A DNA stretch of 49,234 nt from Phragmitibacter flavus (GCF_005780165.1 NZ_VAUV01000027.1:1-49234), one strand, 5' to 3'; shown: positions 34,444 through 43,894, counted from the first letter of the stretch. Program-made: numbers and translations. Notes: a model not told the origin generated them from the letters alone.

Positions 34444-35340
34444 TTAATCCAATGTCGCCAACGCATCGGCCAGCCGCACATGCTTGAACTGATACCCGGT
34501 CTCCAGCGCCAGCTTCGGCTCCATGCGCTGACTCGCCAGCACCACTTCGGACAAATCGCCCATCACCAGCTTCAGCATGAACTTGGGCACCTTCGGCATC
34601 ACGGGACGTTTGATCCGCTTCGCCATCTCCCGAGTCATCTGCTCATTTGTTACCGGATTCGGTGATCCCAAATTCATCGGGCCCTTGCACCCTTCATGCT
34701 CCAGCGCGTGCAAAATCATCCCCACCTCATCGTCGAGATGAATCCACGGCACCCACTGTTTGCCGCTGCCCAATGGCGAACCCAAAAACATCGCAAACAC
34801 CTTTCGTAACATCGGCCACGCCCCGCCATCCTTGCCCAATACCATCCCGGTCCGAATCACCACCACCCGCGTCTTTTCCGAATCTGCTGCCACCGCCAAG
34901 GCCGCGCCCTCCCAGTCACGGCAGACCTCGGCAAGAAATCCCGCCCCAGGTGCCGACGATTGCTCCGTCAAAATTTCATCACCACGATCCCCATAAGCTC
35001 CCGAACCCGATCCGCTCACCCACACCTTCAACGACTCCGCCTTCAACACATCCGCCGCAATGCGCCGCGTCAAATCCACCCGGCTGTCGTAAATCCGTCG
35101 TTTCTTCTCCGTCGTCCACACGCCAAAAACATTCTCTCCCGCCAGATGCACCAGCGCATCCAATCCCGCCAAATCCAAAGCCTTTGCTCCCTCGGTCAAA
35201 ATCGGCCGCACCTCCTTAACTCCAGGGATCGACACGTCCTTGCCCCGTGAAAAAGCCACCACCTCATGACCGCGCGCCAGCGCCCCGGCCACCAGTGCCC
35301 GGCCCACAAATCCTGTCGCTCCAGTAATCCCAATTCGCAT
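34444..35340 (-). CDS. TIGR01777-family epimerase (SDR)
   Basis: A 298-residue extended short-chain dehydrogenase. The Rossmann motif is GITGATGFVGRAL. LDALVHLAGENVFGVWT, GSGSGAYGDRGDEILTE and WVPWIHLDDEVGMILHAL are family signatures, and the C-terminal FMLKLVMGDLSEVVLASQRM is diagnostic for TIGR01777 (YfcH/SulA-like). The reaction is unknown for this family. The ATG at 35340 is used; an extra upstream Met at 35343 is possible. It starts divergently from the GT28 gene, 98 bases apart. Confidence 0.9.
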   Translation of the reverse strand: MRIGITGATGFVGRALVAGALARGHEVVAFSRGKDVSIPGVKEVRPILTEGAKALDLAGLDALVHLAGENVFGVWTTEKKRRIYDSRVDLTRRIAADVLKAESLKVWVSGSGSGAYGDRGDEILTEQSSAPGAGFLAEVCRDWEGAALAVAADSEKTRVVVIRTGMVLGKDGGAWPMLRKVFAMFLGSPLGSGKQWVPWIHLDDEVGMILHALEHEGCKGPMNLGSPNPVTNEQMTREMAKRIKRPVMPKVPKFMLKLVMGDLSEVVLASQRMEPKLALETGYQFKHVRLADALATLD

Positions 35341-35438
35341 CATTCAACCTAAACTTACGCCCCTCGTCCGCAACGCAGCCTTACAGAAAAGTCATTTTCC
35401 GTTCGCGCAGACGTGGATGAAAGCTATGACACTTACTT

Positions 35439-36533
35439 GTGATACTCATACTGACAGCTGGATTTGGCGACGGCCACAACACCGCCGCCCGCAATGTGTC
35501 CGAGGCGCTCAGCCGCCTGCGTCCCGACATGCCCAATGAAGTCGTCGACCTCTTCGACCTCGCCCATCCACTGCTCGCCCCCGCTCTCAAGCAGGGCTAT
35601 CAGATGCTCATCACCCGCGCGCCCTCGATCTGGGCCGGCATCTACAAAAAAGCCGCCACCGCCGACTTCGATTCCGGACCCGACATTCTCATCGCCCTGC
35701 GTCGCGCCCTTGGTGAAGTCCTCAAACGCACCCGGCCCAGCGCCATCATCTGCACCTACCCCATCTATCCGAAGCTCATCCGTGAACTCGCCGACCAAGG
35801 CTTTCCCACGGCACCCGTCTACACCGTCATCACCGACTCCATCAGCATCCATCCCATCTGGATGGTCAGCCCCAGCGACGGTTACTTCGTCGCCGATGCC
35901 GACTCCCGCAAAAGCGCCATCTCCGTCGGTGCCCAGGCCGACCTCATTCACACCAGCGGCTTTCCCGTCAGTCTCGACTTCATGAATCCGGTCGATCCCG
36001 CCGACGCCACCACGCCCCACGGTCAGATCCTTTATCTTCCCTCCACCAATGCTCGTCATTTCGCCCAAACGCTCGAAGCCCTCCGCCCTCTCATCGCCAG
36101 CGGTGTCAAACTCACCCTTCCCGTCGGCAAACACGCCTCCCGTCTCTACCTCTACATCACCCGCTACATCGACTCCCTGCCCGGTGCCAACATCGAGATC
36201 ATCGGCTGGACCAACCGCATCCCGCATCTCCTCCAAACCCACGATTTGGTCATCTGCAAAGCCGGAGGAGCCATTCTCCACGAAGCCCTCGCCGCCACCT
36301 GTCCCGCCATCATCGACTACGTCGTGCCCGGTCAGGAAGAGGGCAACGCCGAACTTCTCACCCATCACGGCTGCGGCATCACCACCAAAACCCCTCAAGA
36401 AACCGGCGAACAAGCCGCCCGCTTCCTTGCCGACGATCGCAAAGTCGCCAAAAACATGAAGCGCAACATGCAGAAGCTCAGCGAACCCGACGCCGCGCTC
36501 AAGATCGCCCAGCACGTCCTCGACACCCTCTGA
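35439..36533 (+). CDS. GT28 glycosyltransferase (MGDG synthase/UgtP-like)
   Basis: A 364-residue glycosyltransferase that opens ILILTAGFGDGHNTAAR, the MGDG synthase N-terminal motif GxGHxxAA. The central acceptor region holds AIICTYPIYPKLI and VITDSISIHPIWM. The C-terminal donor-binding half has EIIGWTNRIPHLLQTHDLVICKAGGAILHEAL and VPGQEEGN, typical of GT28 with UDP-sugar donors. It probably glycosylates diacylglycerol to make membrane glycolipids. The GTG at 35439 is the only usable start after an in-frame TGA at 35427. It is the first of three closely spaced plus-strand genes (with HAD and DedA). Confidence 0.87.
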   Translation: MILILTAGFGDGHNTAARNVSEALSRLRPDMPNEVVDLFDLAHPLLAPALKQGYQMLITRAPSIWAGIYKKAATADFDSGPDILIALRRALGEVLKRTRPSAIICTYPIYPKLIRELADQGFPTAPVYTVITDSISIHPIWMVSPSDGYFVADADSRKSAISVGAQADLIHTSGFPVSLDFMNPVDPADATTPHGQILYLPSTNARHFAQTLEALRPLIASGVKLTLPVGKHASRLYLYITRYIDSLPGANIEIIGWTNRIPHLLQTHDLVICKAGGAILHEALAATCPAIIDYVVPGQEEGNAELLTHHGCGITTKTPQETGEQAARFLADDRKVAKNMKRNMQKLSEPDAALKIAQHVLDTL

Positions 36534-36545
36534 AGGTTCCAATCT

Positions 36546-36574
36546 CAAATTTTCAAATTTCAAATCCCAAGTTT
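36546..36574. repeat. Degenerate heptamer repeat, CAAATTT type
   Basis: CAAATTTT, CAAATTT, CAAATCC and CAAGTTT follow each other with a period of about seven bases and run into the TTG start of the HAD gene. A heptamer CCAATCT precedes them. Confidence 0.55.
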
Positions 36575-37161
36575 TGACCGCTTATCTCTTCGACATTGGC
36601 AACGTCCTCCTGCGCTTCGACTTCACCCCTGCCGCCCGGCAGCTCGCCCTCCTAAGCGAAGCCAGCACCGAAGAAATCCTTACCCTTCTCGCCCCCTTCA
36701 AGGACGATCTCGAATCCGGTCGCATCAGTGACGCCGACTTCATCCAGCAAAGTTCCGATCTCATCCGCTTTCGGGGCACCAGCGCTGAGTTTGCCGCCAT
36801 CTGGAACGACATCTTTACGCCCAACGAACCGATGATCCCCCTCATCGAAGCCCTCGCGCAACAACACCCGCTCTACCTTCTTTCCAACACCAGCGGCCTG
36901 CACAAAGATTATTTCTTCGCCAAATATCCCTTCTTCAGCCACTTCAAAGGCGGCATCTTCTCCCACGAAGCGCGCTGCGCCAAACCCGGTGAGGCCATCT
37001 TCCAGCGCGCCATCGTCACCTTCGACCTCGATCCCGCCAGCACCGTTTTTATCGACGACCTCGCCGACAACATCGCCACTGCCCGACGCCTCGGCTTTGT
37101 CGCCCATCATTACCACCACGAAAATCATCAAGTTCTTCTCGCCCAACTCGGCAACCCCTAA
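36574..37161 (+). CDS. HAD-family phosphatase
   Basis: A 195-residue protein. Motif I is YLFDIGNVLLRFDF, in which the second Asp of the usual DxD is replaced by Gly-Asn, as in the HAD-IA FDxGxV(L/I) subgroup. LYLLSNTSGLHKDYF is motif II, the motif III Lys is in ARCAKPGEAIFQRA, and motif IV is TVFIDDLADNIATAR. The family hydrolyses small phosphorylated metabolites; the specific substrate is unknown. The start is TTG, and no ATG is available in the N-terminal part. The start lies at the end of a heptamer-period repeat. It precedes the DedA gene by 47 bases. Confidence 0.87.
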   Translation: MTAYLFDIGNVLLRFDFTPAARQLALLSEASTEEILTLLAPFKDDLESGRISDADFIQQSSDLIRFRGTSAEFAAIWNDIFTPNEPMIPLIEALAQQHPLYLLSNTSGLHKDYFFAKYPFFSHFKGGIFSHEARCAKPGEAIFQRAIVTFDLDPASTVFIDDLADNIATARRLGFVAHHYHHENHQVLLAQLGNP

Positions 37162-37208
37162 AATTTCAGCTTTCGCCCCCGACCAATCGCCTCTAGCCTC
37201 CCCGCCTC

Positions 37209-37895
37209 ATGATGGACCTTCTCAATCAATTTCTCCATTTCGTGCTCAAGCTTGACGAGAGCCTGCCCGCCTTCATCGAAAACTACGGGGTGTGGATTTA
37301 TGCCTTGCTGTTCATCATCATCTTTTGCGAAACCGGCCTCGTCGTCACTCCCTTCCTCCCCGGCGACTCCCTTCTCTTCGCCGTCGGAGCCATCGCCGCC
37401 AATGAAGCCTTCGGCAACACCCTCCGCCTCGAATACATCATCCCCCTTCTCATCGTCGCCGGCATCATCGGAGACGCCGTCAACTACTCCATCGGCAGAC
37501 GTGTCGGCCCCGCCATCTTCAACCGCGAAGACGGTCGTTTCCTCCGCAAAGACTATCTCCTCAAGGCCCAGGCCTTCTACGAAAAACACGGCGGCAAAGC
37601 CATCGTCCTTGCCCGCTTCGTCCCCATCGTCCGCACCTTCGCCCCTTTTGTCGCCGGAATCGGCAAAATGCGCTACGCCTCATTTGCCTACTACAACATC
37701 AGCGGTGCCATCATCTGGGTCGTCAGCCTCACCCTCCTCGGCTATTTCCTCGGCAACATCCCGATCATCAAAAACAACTTCGAAGCCGTCATCATCCTCA
37801 TCATCATCTTCTCCATCCTGCCGATCGTTTTCGAATGGTGGAAAGCACGCAAAGAAAGCGCCAAGGACCGTGCCGACGCTCAGACCAGTCTCTGA
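37209..37895 (+). CDS. DedA-family membrane protein
   Basis: A 228-residue integral membrane protein of the DedA/SNARE-associated family. Signatures are FCETGLVVTPFLPGDSLLF, GDAVNYSIGRRVG and the conserved VLARFVPIVRTFAPFVAGIGKM with functional Arg residues, and 4-6 hydrophobic segments. DedA proteins are proposed lipid flippases or undecaprenyl-phosphate carriers. Its place after a glycolipid glycosyltransferase and a HAD phosphatase fits an envelope lipid role. No RNA structure is visible after the stop apart from an A-rich run. Confidence 0.92.
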   Translation: MMDLLNQFLHFVLKLDESLPAFIENYGVWIYALLFIIIFCETGLVVTPFLPGDSLLFAVGAIAANEAFGNTLRLEYIIPLLIVAGIIGDAVNYSIGRRVGPAIFNREDGRFLRKDYLLKAQAFYEKHGGKAIVLARFVPIVRTFAPFVAGIGKMRYASFAYYNISGAIIWVVSLTLLGYFLGNIPIIKNNFEAVIILIIIFSILPIVFEWWKARKESAKDRADAQTSL

Positions 37896-38002
37896 AAAAG
37901 CCCGGGGACCAAAACTGAGAAAAAAAGAACCTTTCGCATCTTTACATGCGAACCTTTGACGACGTTTTGCCCCCACGGCAGGCGAAGCATCATCGTTGAA
38001 CC

Positions 38003-38602
38003 ATGCCTTTACCGCTCCTACCCCGCCTCCGCCGAGAAACTGCACAGGCCCATGCCCGGTTGGAGGCCACCGTGCTCATCGAAGACTGCATCAAAGATCT
38101 CGACTGCTACCGCGAACTGCTCAAACAATTCCTCGGCTATTACCAGCCCCTGGAAACCGCCCTGGAAAACGTGTCCGGCTGGGAAGACTGGGACATCGAC
38201 CTCTCCCAACGTCGCAAAGCCCCCTGGATTCAGCACGACCTCTCCGCCCTCGGCCTCTCCCCGGAAGAAATCCGTCACCTCCCCCGCTGCCCGCCCTCTC
38301 TGCTCCCAGAAACCCGCAGCCTTGCCCAGGCGTTCGGTTGCGCTTATGTCCTCGAAGGTTCCACCCTCGGCGGACGCCACATCTCCGTGATGCTCGACGG
38401 CAGCCCGGTTCCTCCTGGGGCCCGGCGATTTTTCCTCAGCCACGGAGCCCAGGTCCTGCCCATGTGGAAAGCCTTCTGTTCCGCCATGGAAAATTTCAAT
38501 TTGAACGCATCCACCTCACAAACCGACGAACTTATCGGAGCCGCCAATCAAACCTTCGCGCACCTCCAGCGCTGGATGGACCGGGATCGAGATCGCGATT
38601 AG
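38003..38602 (+). CDS. bphO: Biliverdin-producing heme oxygenase
   Basis: A 199-residue heme oxygenase. The proximal heme His is in the LRRETAQAHARLEATVL helix (about His17). The distal helix GCAYVLEGSTLGGRHIS carries the Gly residues lining the heme pocket, and WKAFCSAMENFNL is typical of the C-terminal part. It opens heme to biliverdin IX-alpha, the chromophore of bacteriophytochromes, and the next gene encodes one. The last residues (RDRDRD) and stop come from a short hexamer-like repeat that continues as ATTAGG units to about 38618. Operon with 38633-42434. Confidence 0.93.
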   Translation: MPLPLLPRLRRETAQAHARLEATVLIEDCIKDLDCYRELLKQFLGYYQPLETALENVSGWEDWDIDLSQRRKAPWIQHDLSALGLSPEEIRHLPRCPPSLLPETRSLAQAFGCAYVLEGSTLGGRHISVMLDGSPVPPGARRFFLSHGAQVLPMWKAFCSAMENFNLNASTSQTDELIGAANQTFAHLQRWMDRDRDRD

Positions 38603-38632
38603 GATTAGGACTAGGACAGGACCAAACAACGC

Positions 38633-40861
38633 ATGAACCCATCAACGCTGGACTCGGCGGCCCTCAACAGCTGCCACTCAGAACCCATTCACATCCCCGG
38701 CGCCATCCAACCCCATGGTGCCATGCTCGTCCTTCAAGAACCCGACCTCATCTGCCTCCAGGCCAGCAACAACCTCCGTGAGATCACCGGACGCGACCCC
38801 GCCGCCATCCTCAACCAGCCCATCAGCGCCCTTTTCGGCAGCGAATCCGAAACCGAGACCAACAAAATCCTCGCCGCCATCGCCAGCGGCGATCCCGCGA
38901 CCGAATCCCCCCTCTACTTGGAAATCGACGGACGCAGCTTCGACTGCCTCCTTCACCGTCACGACGGCGTCCTCATCGCCGAACTTGAATCTGCCACCCA
39001 CGCCCCCCTCTCCCGACACCACCGGCTGCTCCAAAGCGCCATCGGCGAATTGCGCGGCACCCTGCAGCTCAAGGATCTCTACCAAACCATTGCCACCTTC
39101 GTCTCTACCCTCACCGGTTTTGAACGGGTGATGGTCTACAAATTCGACGCCGACTGGCATGGCGAAGTCGTCGCCGAGAGCCTCCTCTCCCCTGTCGACT
39201 CCTACCTCGGCCACCACTTCCCTGCCAACGACATTCCCGCCCAGGCGCGCGCCCTCTACACACGCAGTTGGCTGCGCATCATCCCCAATTCCACCTACAC
39301 CCCCGTCCAGCTCCTCCCCGCCATCAACCCCCTCACCCAACGCCCCACCGACCTCAGCTACTCCGTCCTGCGCAGCGTCTCCCCCCTCCACCTCGAATAC
39401 CTCCGCAACATGGAAGTGGGAGCTTCCATGTCCATCTCGCTCATCATCGACGGGCAGCTCTGGGGCCTCATCGCCTGCCACCACCGCACGCCGCGTCCCC
39501 TGCCCTATTCCGTCCGTTCCACCTGCGAAATCTTCGGCCAGGTCGCCTCCCTCGAAATCGCCCGCCATCAGGACGCCGTGCGCCTCCGCGAACTCAATCA
39601 CGCCACCCGCATCCAAACCCGCTTCTTCGACGTCATCTCACGCGAGCAAAACTTCGTCGAAGCCCTCATCAAATACACCCCCGAACTCCTTGAGTTCATG
39701 CGCGCCGACGGTGCCGCCATCTACGTCAACGACCAGCTCAACCTCCTTGGCACCACCCCCTCCAAAGCGCAGGTCAACGAAATCATCGACTGGCTCCGCG
39801 ACGAGTCCGTCAACCCCCACCTCGCCCCCGACCACCTCAGCAACCTCCCCCCCGCCGCCGCCGAATTCACCGCCACCGCCAGCGGCCTCCTTGCCCTGCG
39901 ACTCTCCCGCGTCGATCCCCATTTTGTCCTCTGGTTCCGACCTGAAATCATCACCACCGTCACCTGGGCCGGTAACCCCGAAAAAATCATCGCCTCGGAT
40001 TCCACCCTCCACCCGCGCAAATCTTTCAGCGCTTGGAAGCAGGAAGTCACCGGTCACTCCCTCCCCTGGACCTCCCCCGAGCTTCAAGGTGCCACCGAAC
40101 TCCTCACCGCCCTCAACGCCCTCGTCCTGCGTCGCACCGAACGCCTCATCCGTCTCAACGGAGAACTCGAACGCAAAAACACCGACCTCAACTCCTTCGC
40201 CTACATCGCCGCCCACGATCTCAAGGAACCCCTCCGCGGCATCGCCCACTACAGCAAATTCATCCGCGAAGACCACGCCGACACGCTCAAACCCGACGCC
40301 ATCAAGAAACTCGAGACCATCGGCGACCTCGCCATCCACTCCAGCGAACTCCTCGACGCCCTCAACCGCTTCTCCCGACTCGGCCGCATCGACATCCACC
40401 GCAAACCCACTTCGCTCGACGACATCCTCAACAAAGTCCTCGCCCTGCTCGAAGTGACCATCCGCGAAAATCACTTTCAAGTCATCCGCCCGCACCCCCT
40501 CCCGATCATCAACTGCGATCCCATCCTGCTTCGCGAAATTCTCCTCAATCTCGTCGCCAACGCCATTCGTTACAACACCAGCACCAAAAAGTGGGTCGAA
40601 ATCGGTCATGACCTCACAGCCGATCCCGAAAACGCCCCCGGCGGTGCCTTCTACGTTCGCGACAATGGCATCGGCATCCACTCGAAACATTTCCATAACA
40701 TCTTCGACATCTTCCGCCGCCTCCATGCCCATGGCGACTTCGGAACCGGCACCGGCGCCGGACTAGCGATCACCAAATCCATCGTCGAACGACACGGCGG
40801 TCGCATCTGGCTCGAGTCCACCCCCGGCCAGGGCACCACCTTCTACTTCACTCTCCAATAA
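38633..40861 (+). CDS. bphP: Bacteriophytochrome histidine kinase
   Basis: A 742-residue red/far-red photoreceptor kinase. It has a PAS domain with chromophore-binding Cys14 (LNSCHSEPIHIPGAIQPHG), a GAF domain with NDIPAQARALY (PASDIP motif, PAN here) and ACHHRTPRPLPY, and a PHY domain with the tongue motif HPRKSF. The kinase part has DHp His in IAAHDLKEPLRGI, N box LVANAIRYN, G1 VRDNGIGI and G2 GTGAGLAI. Biliverdin binding at Cys14 is supported by the adjacent bphO. No receiver is fused. The next gene starts one base after its stop and can supply receivers. Confidence 0.95.
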   Translation: MNPSTLDSAALNSCHSEPIHIPGAIQPHGAMLVLQEPDLICLQASNNLREITGRDPAAILNQPISALFGSESETETNKILAAIASGDPATESPLYLEIDGRSFDCLLHRHDGVLIAELESATHAPLSRHHRLLQSAIGELRGTLQLKDLYQTIATFVSTLTGFERVMVYKFDADWHGEVVAESLLSPVDSYLGHHFPANDIPAQARALYTRSWLRIIPNSTYTPVQLLPAINPLTQRPTDLSYSVLRSVSPLHLEYLRNMEVGASMSISLIIDGQLWGLIACHHRTPRPLPYSVRSTCEIFGQVASLEIARHQDAVRLRELNHATRIQTRFFDVISREQNFVEALIKYTPELLEFMRADGAAIYVNDQLNLLGTTPSKAQVNEIIDWLRDESVNPHLAPDHLSNLPPAAAEFTATASGLLALRLSRVDPHFVLWFRPEIITTVTWAGNPEKIIASDSTLHPRKSFSAWKQEVTGHSLPWTSPELQGATELLTALNALVLRRTERLIRLNGELERKNTDLNSFAYIAAHDLKEPLRGIAHYSKFIREDHADTLKPDAIKKLETIGDLAIHSSELLDALNRFSRLGRIDIHRKPTSLDDILNKVLALLEVTIRENHFQVIRPHPLPIINCDPILLREILLNLVANAIRYNTSTKKWVEIGHDLTADPENAPGGAFYVRDNGIGIHSKHFHNIFDIFRRLHAHGDFGTGTGAGLAITKSIVERHGGRIWLESTPGQGTTFYFTLQ

Positions 40862-40862
40862 C

Positions 40863-42434
40863 ATGGAACCCATCCCCGGCCCGCGCCACATCCTCATCCT
40901 CGATGACAACGACATCGACCGCGAAACCTGCCAGCGCTACCTCTCCCGAAGCAGCACTCACGAATATCGCTTCGTCGAGCACAACGCCGTCGAAGGCGCA
41001 CTCGATGTGGTCCGCGCCGAAAAACCCGACTGCATTCTCCTCGACTACCATCTCCACGACGGCAACGGCCTTGAATTCCTCAACGAACTCGTCAGCATCG
41101 GTGGCCCCCGCATCTTTCCTGTCGTCATGCTCACGGGCACCGGCAATGAAGCCATCGCCGTCGAAGTGATGAAACTTGGAGCCCAGGACTACCTCATGAA
41201 GGACGGGCTCAACCCCGAAGTCCTCCAGCGCTCCGTCGAAGCCGCCATCTACAAAGCCCAGGCCGAGCGGCTCCTCGACCAGCAGCGTCTCGAAATGGAA
41301 CGCCTCTTCCATCAGGCCCACGAAGCCAACGCCCGCAAAGATCATTTCCTCGCCGCCCTCTCCCACGAACTCCGCACCCCCCTCACCCCCGTCCTCGCCG
41401 CCGTTAGTTCCATCGACCTTGAAACCGCCGACGAAACCGACCTCCGCGAGATGGTCGCCGTCGTCCGTCGCAACATCGAACTCGAAGCACGACTCATCGA
41501 CGACCTCCTCGACCTCACCCGCATCTCCAAAGGCAAACTCGAAGTCGACCTCCATCCCGCCGACCTCCACAGCATCCTCACCCACGCCGTTGAAACCTGT
41601 CGCGAAGACATCCAGCAAAAACAGCTCACCCTCGACTGGCAGCTCAACGCCGCCACCCCCATCGTTCAGGTCGACGCCGCCCGCCTTCAGCAAGTCTTCT
41701 GGAACCTCCTCAAAAACGCCGTCAAATTCACTCCCGTCGGCGGCCATATCACCCTCAACACCCGCGACACCGAGAGCCACCAGATTGAAGTCCGCGTTTC
41801 CGACTCCGGCATCGGCATCGAACCTGCTCATCTCGACAAGATCTTTAATGCCTTTGAACAGGGCAACTCAGAAATCACCCGCCGCTTCGGCGGACTCGGT
41901 CTTGGTCTCGCCATCTCCAAAGCCCTCATTGAAGCTCATCACGGAACTGTCTGCGCCCAAAGCTCCCCCGAAACTCCTGGAGCCACCTTCATCGTCACCC
42001 TCAAAAAAGGCCCGACTGTTTCCCTGCCCACCCATAACCCCGCTTCCGCCATCACCCCTAAAACTCAATTTTCATCCACCATCCTTCTTGTCGAAGACCA
42101 TGCCGACAGCGCCTTTTTCCTCGCCAAGATCATGGAGAAAAGCGGCTGCCGCGTCCTCATTGCCCCCAACGTCGCCGAAGCCCTAGCCATCTTTGAAAAA
42201 GAATCCATCGACTGCGTTGTCAGCGACATCGGCCTCCCGGATGGCAGCGGCACCGACCTCATGAAAAAGCTCGCCCAGATTCGTCCCGTCCCCGCCATCG
42301 CCCTCAGTGGCTACGGCATGGAGGAAGACATCCAGCGCTCCCGCAGCGCCGGCTTCAAACACCACCTCACCAAACCCGTCCAGTGGGACAAACTTAAAAA
42401 AATTCTCGCCGAAGTCCTCGCCGAAACCAAATGA
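40863..42434 (+). CDS. Hybrid receiver-histidine kinase-receiver protein
   Basis: A 523-residue signalling protein. N-terminal receiver (about 5-125): acidic DDND, phospho-Asp in CILLDYHLHDGNG, Lys in YLMKDG. A coiled-coil linker follows, then a HisKA domain with His in ALSHELRTPLTPV and an ATPase domain (N box LLKNAVKFT, VSDSGIGIEP, GGLGLGLAISK). The C-terminal receiver (about 395-520) has VEDHADS, DCVVSDIGLPDGSG and LTKPVQWD. The ATG follows the bphP stop by a single base. It probably receives phosphate from BphP through its first receiver. No DNA-binding output is present, so the final effector is elsewhere. Confidence 0.93.
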   Translation: MEPIPGPRHILILDDNDIDRETCQRYLSRSSTHEYRFVEHNAVEGALDVVRAEKPDCILLDYHLHDGNGLEFLNELVSIGGPRIFPVVMLTGTGNEAIAVEVMKLGAQDYLMKDGLNPEVLQRSVEAAIYKAQAERLLDQQRLEMERLFHQAHEANARKDHFLAALSHELRTPLTPVLAAVSSIDLETADETDLREMVAVVRRNIELEARLIDDLLDLTRISKGKLEVDLHPADLHSILTHAVETCREDIQQKQLTLDWQLNAATPIVQVDAARLQQVFWNLLKNAVKFTPVGGHITLNTRDTESHQIEVRVSDSGIGIEPAHLDKIFNAFEQGNSEITRRFGGLGLGLAISKALIEAHHGTVCAQSSPETPGATFIVTLKKGPTVSLPTHNPASAITPKTQFSSTILLVEDHADSAFFLAKIMEKSGCRVLIAPNVAEALAIFEKESIDCVVSDIGLPDGSGTDLMKKLAQIRPVPAIALSGYGMEEDIQRSRSAGFKHHLTKPVQWDKLKKILAEVLAETK

Positions 42435-42444
42435 AGCTCTTTAG

Positions 42445-42493
42445 CCCTTAGCCTTTATCCTTTCGCCTTCATCCTTCATCCTTCATCCTTCAT
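42445..42493. repeat. Heptanucleotide repeat, CCTTCAT type
   Basis: Seven consecutive units with a period of seven bases: CCCTTAG, CCTTTAT, CCTTTCG, then four exact CCTTCAT copies (42466-42493). The MFS gene stop codon and its last five codons (Met-Lys-Asp-Glu-Gly) lie inside the exact copies. Confidence 0.85.
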
Positions 42494-43894
42494 TCTTTCA
42501 ACGTGCCCGCTGACTTCAGCCGCCGCGTTCCTTGCCAGCCTCAAACAGTCCAGCGCCGACAATAGCGCCACCGCCCCAACGCCAAAAAACGCCAGCTTAA
42601 AAGCCCCCAGCACAGCCGCCTGCGATCCTTCCCCGTAAAACCACGATCCCAATCGCAGCCACATCGACCCCATCGCCACCCCCATTCCAAACGTCAGTTG
42701 CAGCACCGTGCTGTAAAGCGCGTTTGCTCCGCTCATCTTCTCCTTCGGCACATCCGCAAACGCCAAGGTGTTCAAACTGGTGAATTGCATCGAGCGGAAC
42801 AGCCCGCCCGCAAACAGCACTGTCAGCAAACCCCAGCGCGGCATCTCCGGCGTCAAAAACCCACACGCCACCATGCTGACCGCCGCCAGGATGCCATTCC
42901 CCACCATTGCCCCGCGAAACCCAAAGCGCCGCAACACCCACGTCGTTGCCGGCTTCATCGCCAGATTCCCCACAAACACCGCCAGCAACAGCTTGCCCGA
43001 TTCAAACGCATCCAGTCCAAACCCCACCTGAAACATCAACGGCAGCAGCAAAGGTGTCGCCCCAATCGCCATCCGAAACAGCGACCCGCCCCAGAACGAA
43101 ATCGCAAACGTCTTCACCCGCAGCGCCCACAAATCCAGCAGCGGCTCCGCCGTTCGGCGCGCATGCCGCACCGCCAGCACCCCGGCCACCATTCCCACCA
43201 GCCAGATCGCGATCAACACCCTCCCGTCCGAGCCCTCGCTCAACATCTCAATCCCCATCACCAACCCGCCACAAGCCAGCGCACTCCACACAAAACCCCA
43301 CCAGTCAAAGCGCTGCTCCACCCGCTCAAACTCCCTCGGCAACAACCACCACGACATCCCCAATGCCAGCACGCCCAATGGACCATTCATCAAAAAAATC
43401 CAATGCCACGACCACGTCGTTGCAATGAACCCACCCAACGGCGGACCCAAAATCGGCGCCACCAACCCTGGCCATGTCAGCAACGCAATCACCTTTACCA
43501 AGTCCTTCTTTTCCGTGTTGCGCAACACCGCCAGCCGCCCCACCGGCACCATCATCGCCCCACCCAATCCCTGTAAAATCCGCGCCCCGGTGAACTGCGC
43601 CAGACTTTCACTCAACCCGCACAACATCGAAGCCAGCGTGAAAATCGCGATCGCCGAACAGAAAATCGTCCGCACGCCATACCGATCCGACAACCACCCG
43701 CTCACCGGAATGAACACCGCCAGCGTCAACATGTAGACACTCATCCCGATGCTCATCGAAACCGCCTCCACCCCAAACGATTTCGCCATCAACGGCAACG
43801 CCGTCGCGATGATCGTGCCATCCAGGATTTGCATGAAAAACGTGCCCGCAACCAGCAAGGTCATTCCCAGAGCACGTTGAGGAGGCACAGACAT
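42476..43894 (-). CDS. MFS exporter (DHA2/EmrB-like)
   Basis: A 472-residue transporter of the major facilitator superfamily with about 14 helices. Signatures: FMQILDGTIIATALPLMAKS, the loop motif GWLSDRYGVRTIFC (motif A), ARILQGLGGAMMVPVGRLAV, and the antiporter motif PGLVAPILGPPLGGFI (motif C). The DHA2 group exports drugs and toxic compounds by proton antiport. AAGGA lies 9 bases before the ATG at 43894, so MSVPPQRALG is the preferred start over MGFMSV (43903). The C-terminus VERMKDEG is encoded by heptamer repeat units, and a second heptamer array lies upstream (43931-43979). No regulator is adjacent. Confidence 0.92.
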   Translation of the reverse strand: MSVPPQRALGMTLLVAGTFFMQILDGTIIATALPLMAKSFGVEAVSMSIGMSVYMLTLAVFIPVSGWLSDRYGVRTIFCSAIAIFTLASMLCGLSESLAQFTGARILQGLGGAMMVPVGRLAVLRNTEKKDLVKVIALLTWPGLVAPILGPPLGGFIATTWSWHWIFLMNGPLGVLALGMSWWLLPREFERVEQRFDWWGFVWSALACGGLVMGIEMLSEGSDGRVLIAIWLVGMVAGVLAVRHARRTAEPLLDLWALRVKTFAISFWGGSLFRMAIGATPLLLPLMFQVGFGLDAFESGKLLLAVFVGNLAMKPATTWVLRRFGFRGAMVGNGILAAVSMVACGFLTPEMPRWGLLTVLFAGGLFRSMQFTSLNTLAFADVPKEKMSGANALYSTVLQLTFGMGVAMGSMWLRLGSWFYGEGSQAAVLGAFKLAFFGVGAVALLSALDCLRLARNAAAEVSGHVERMKDEG

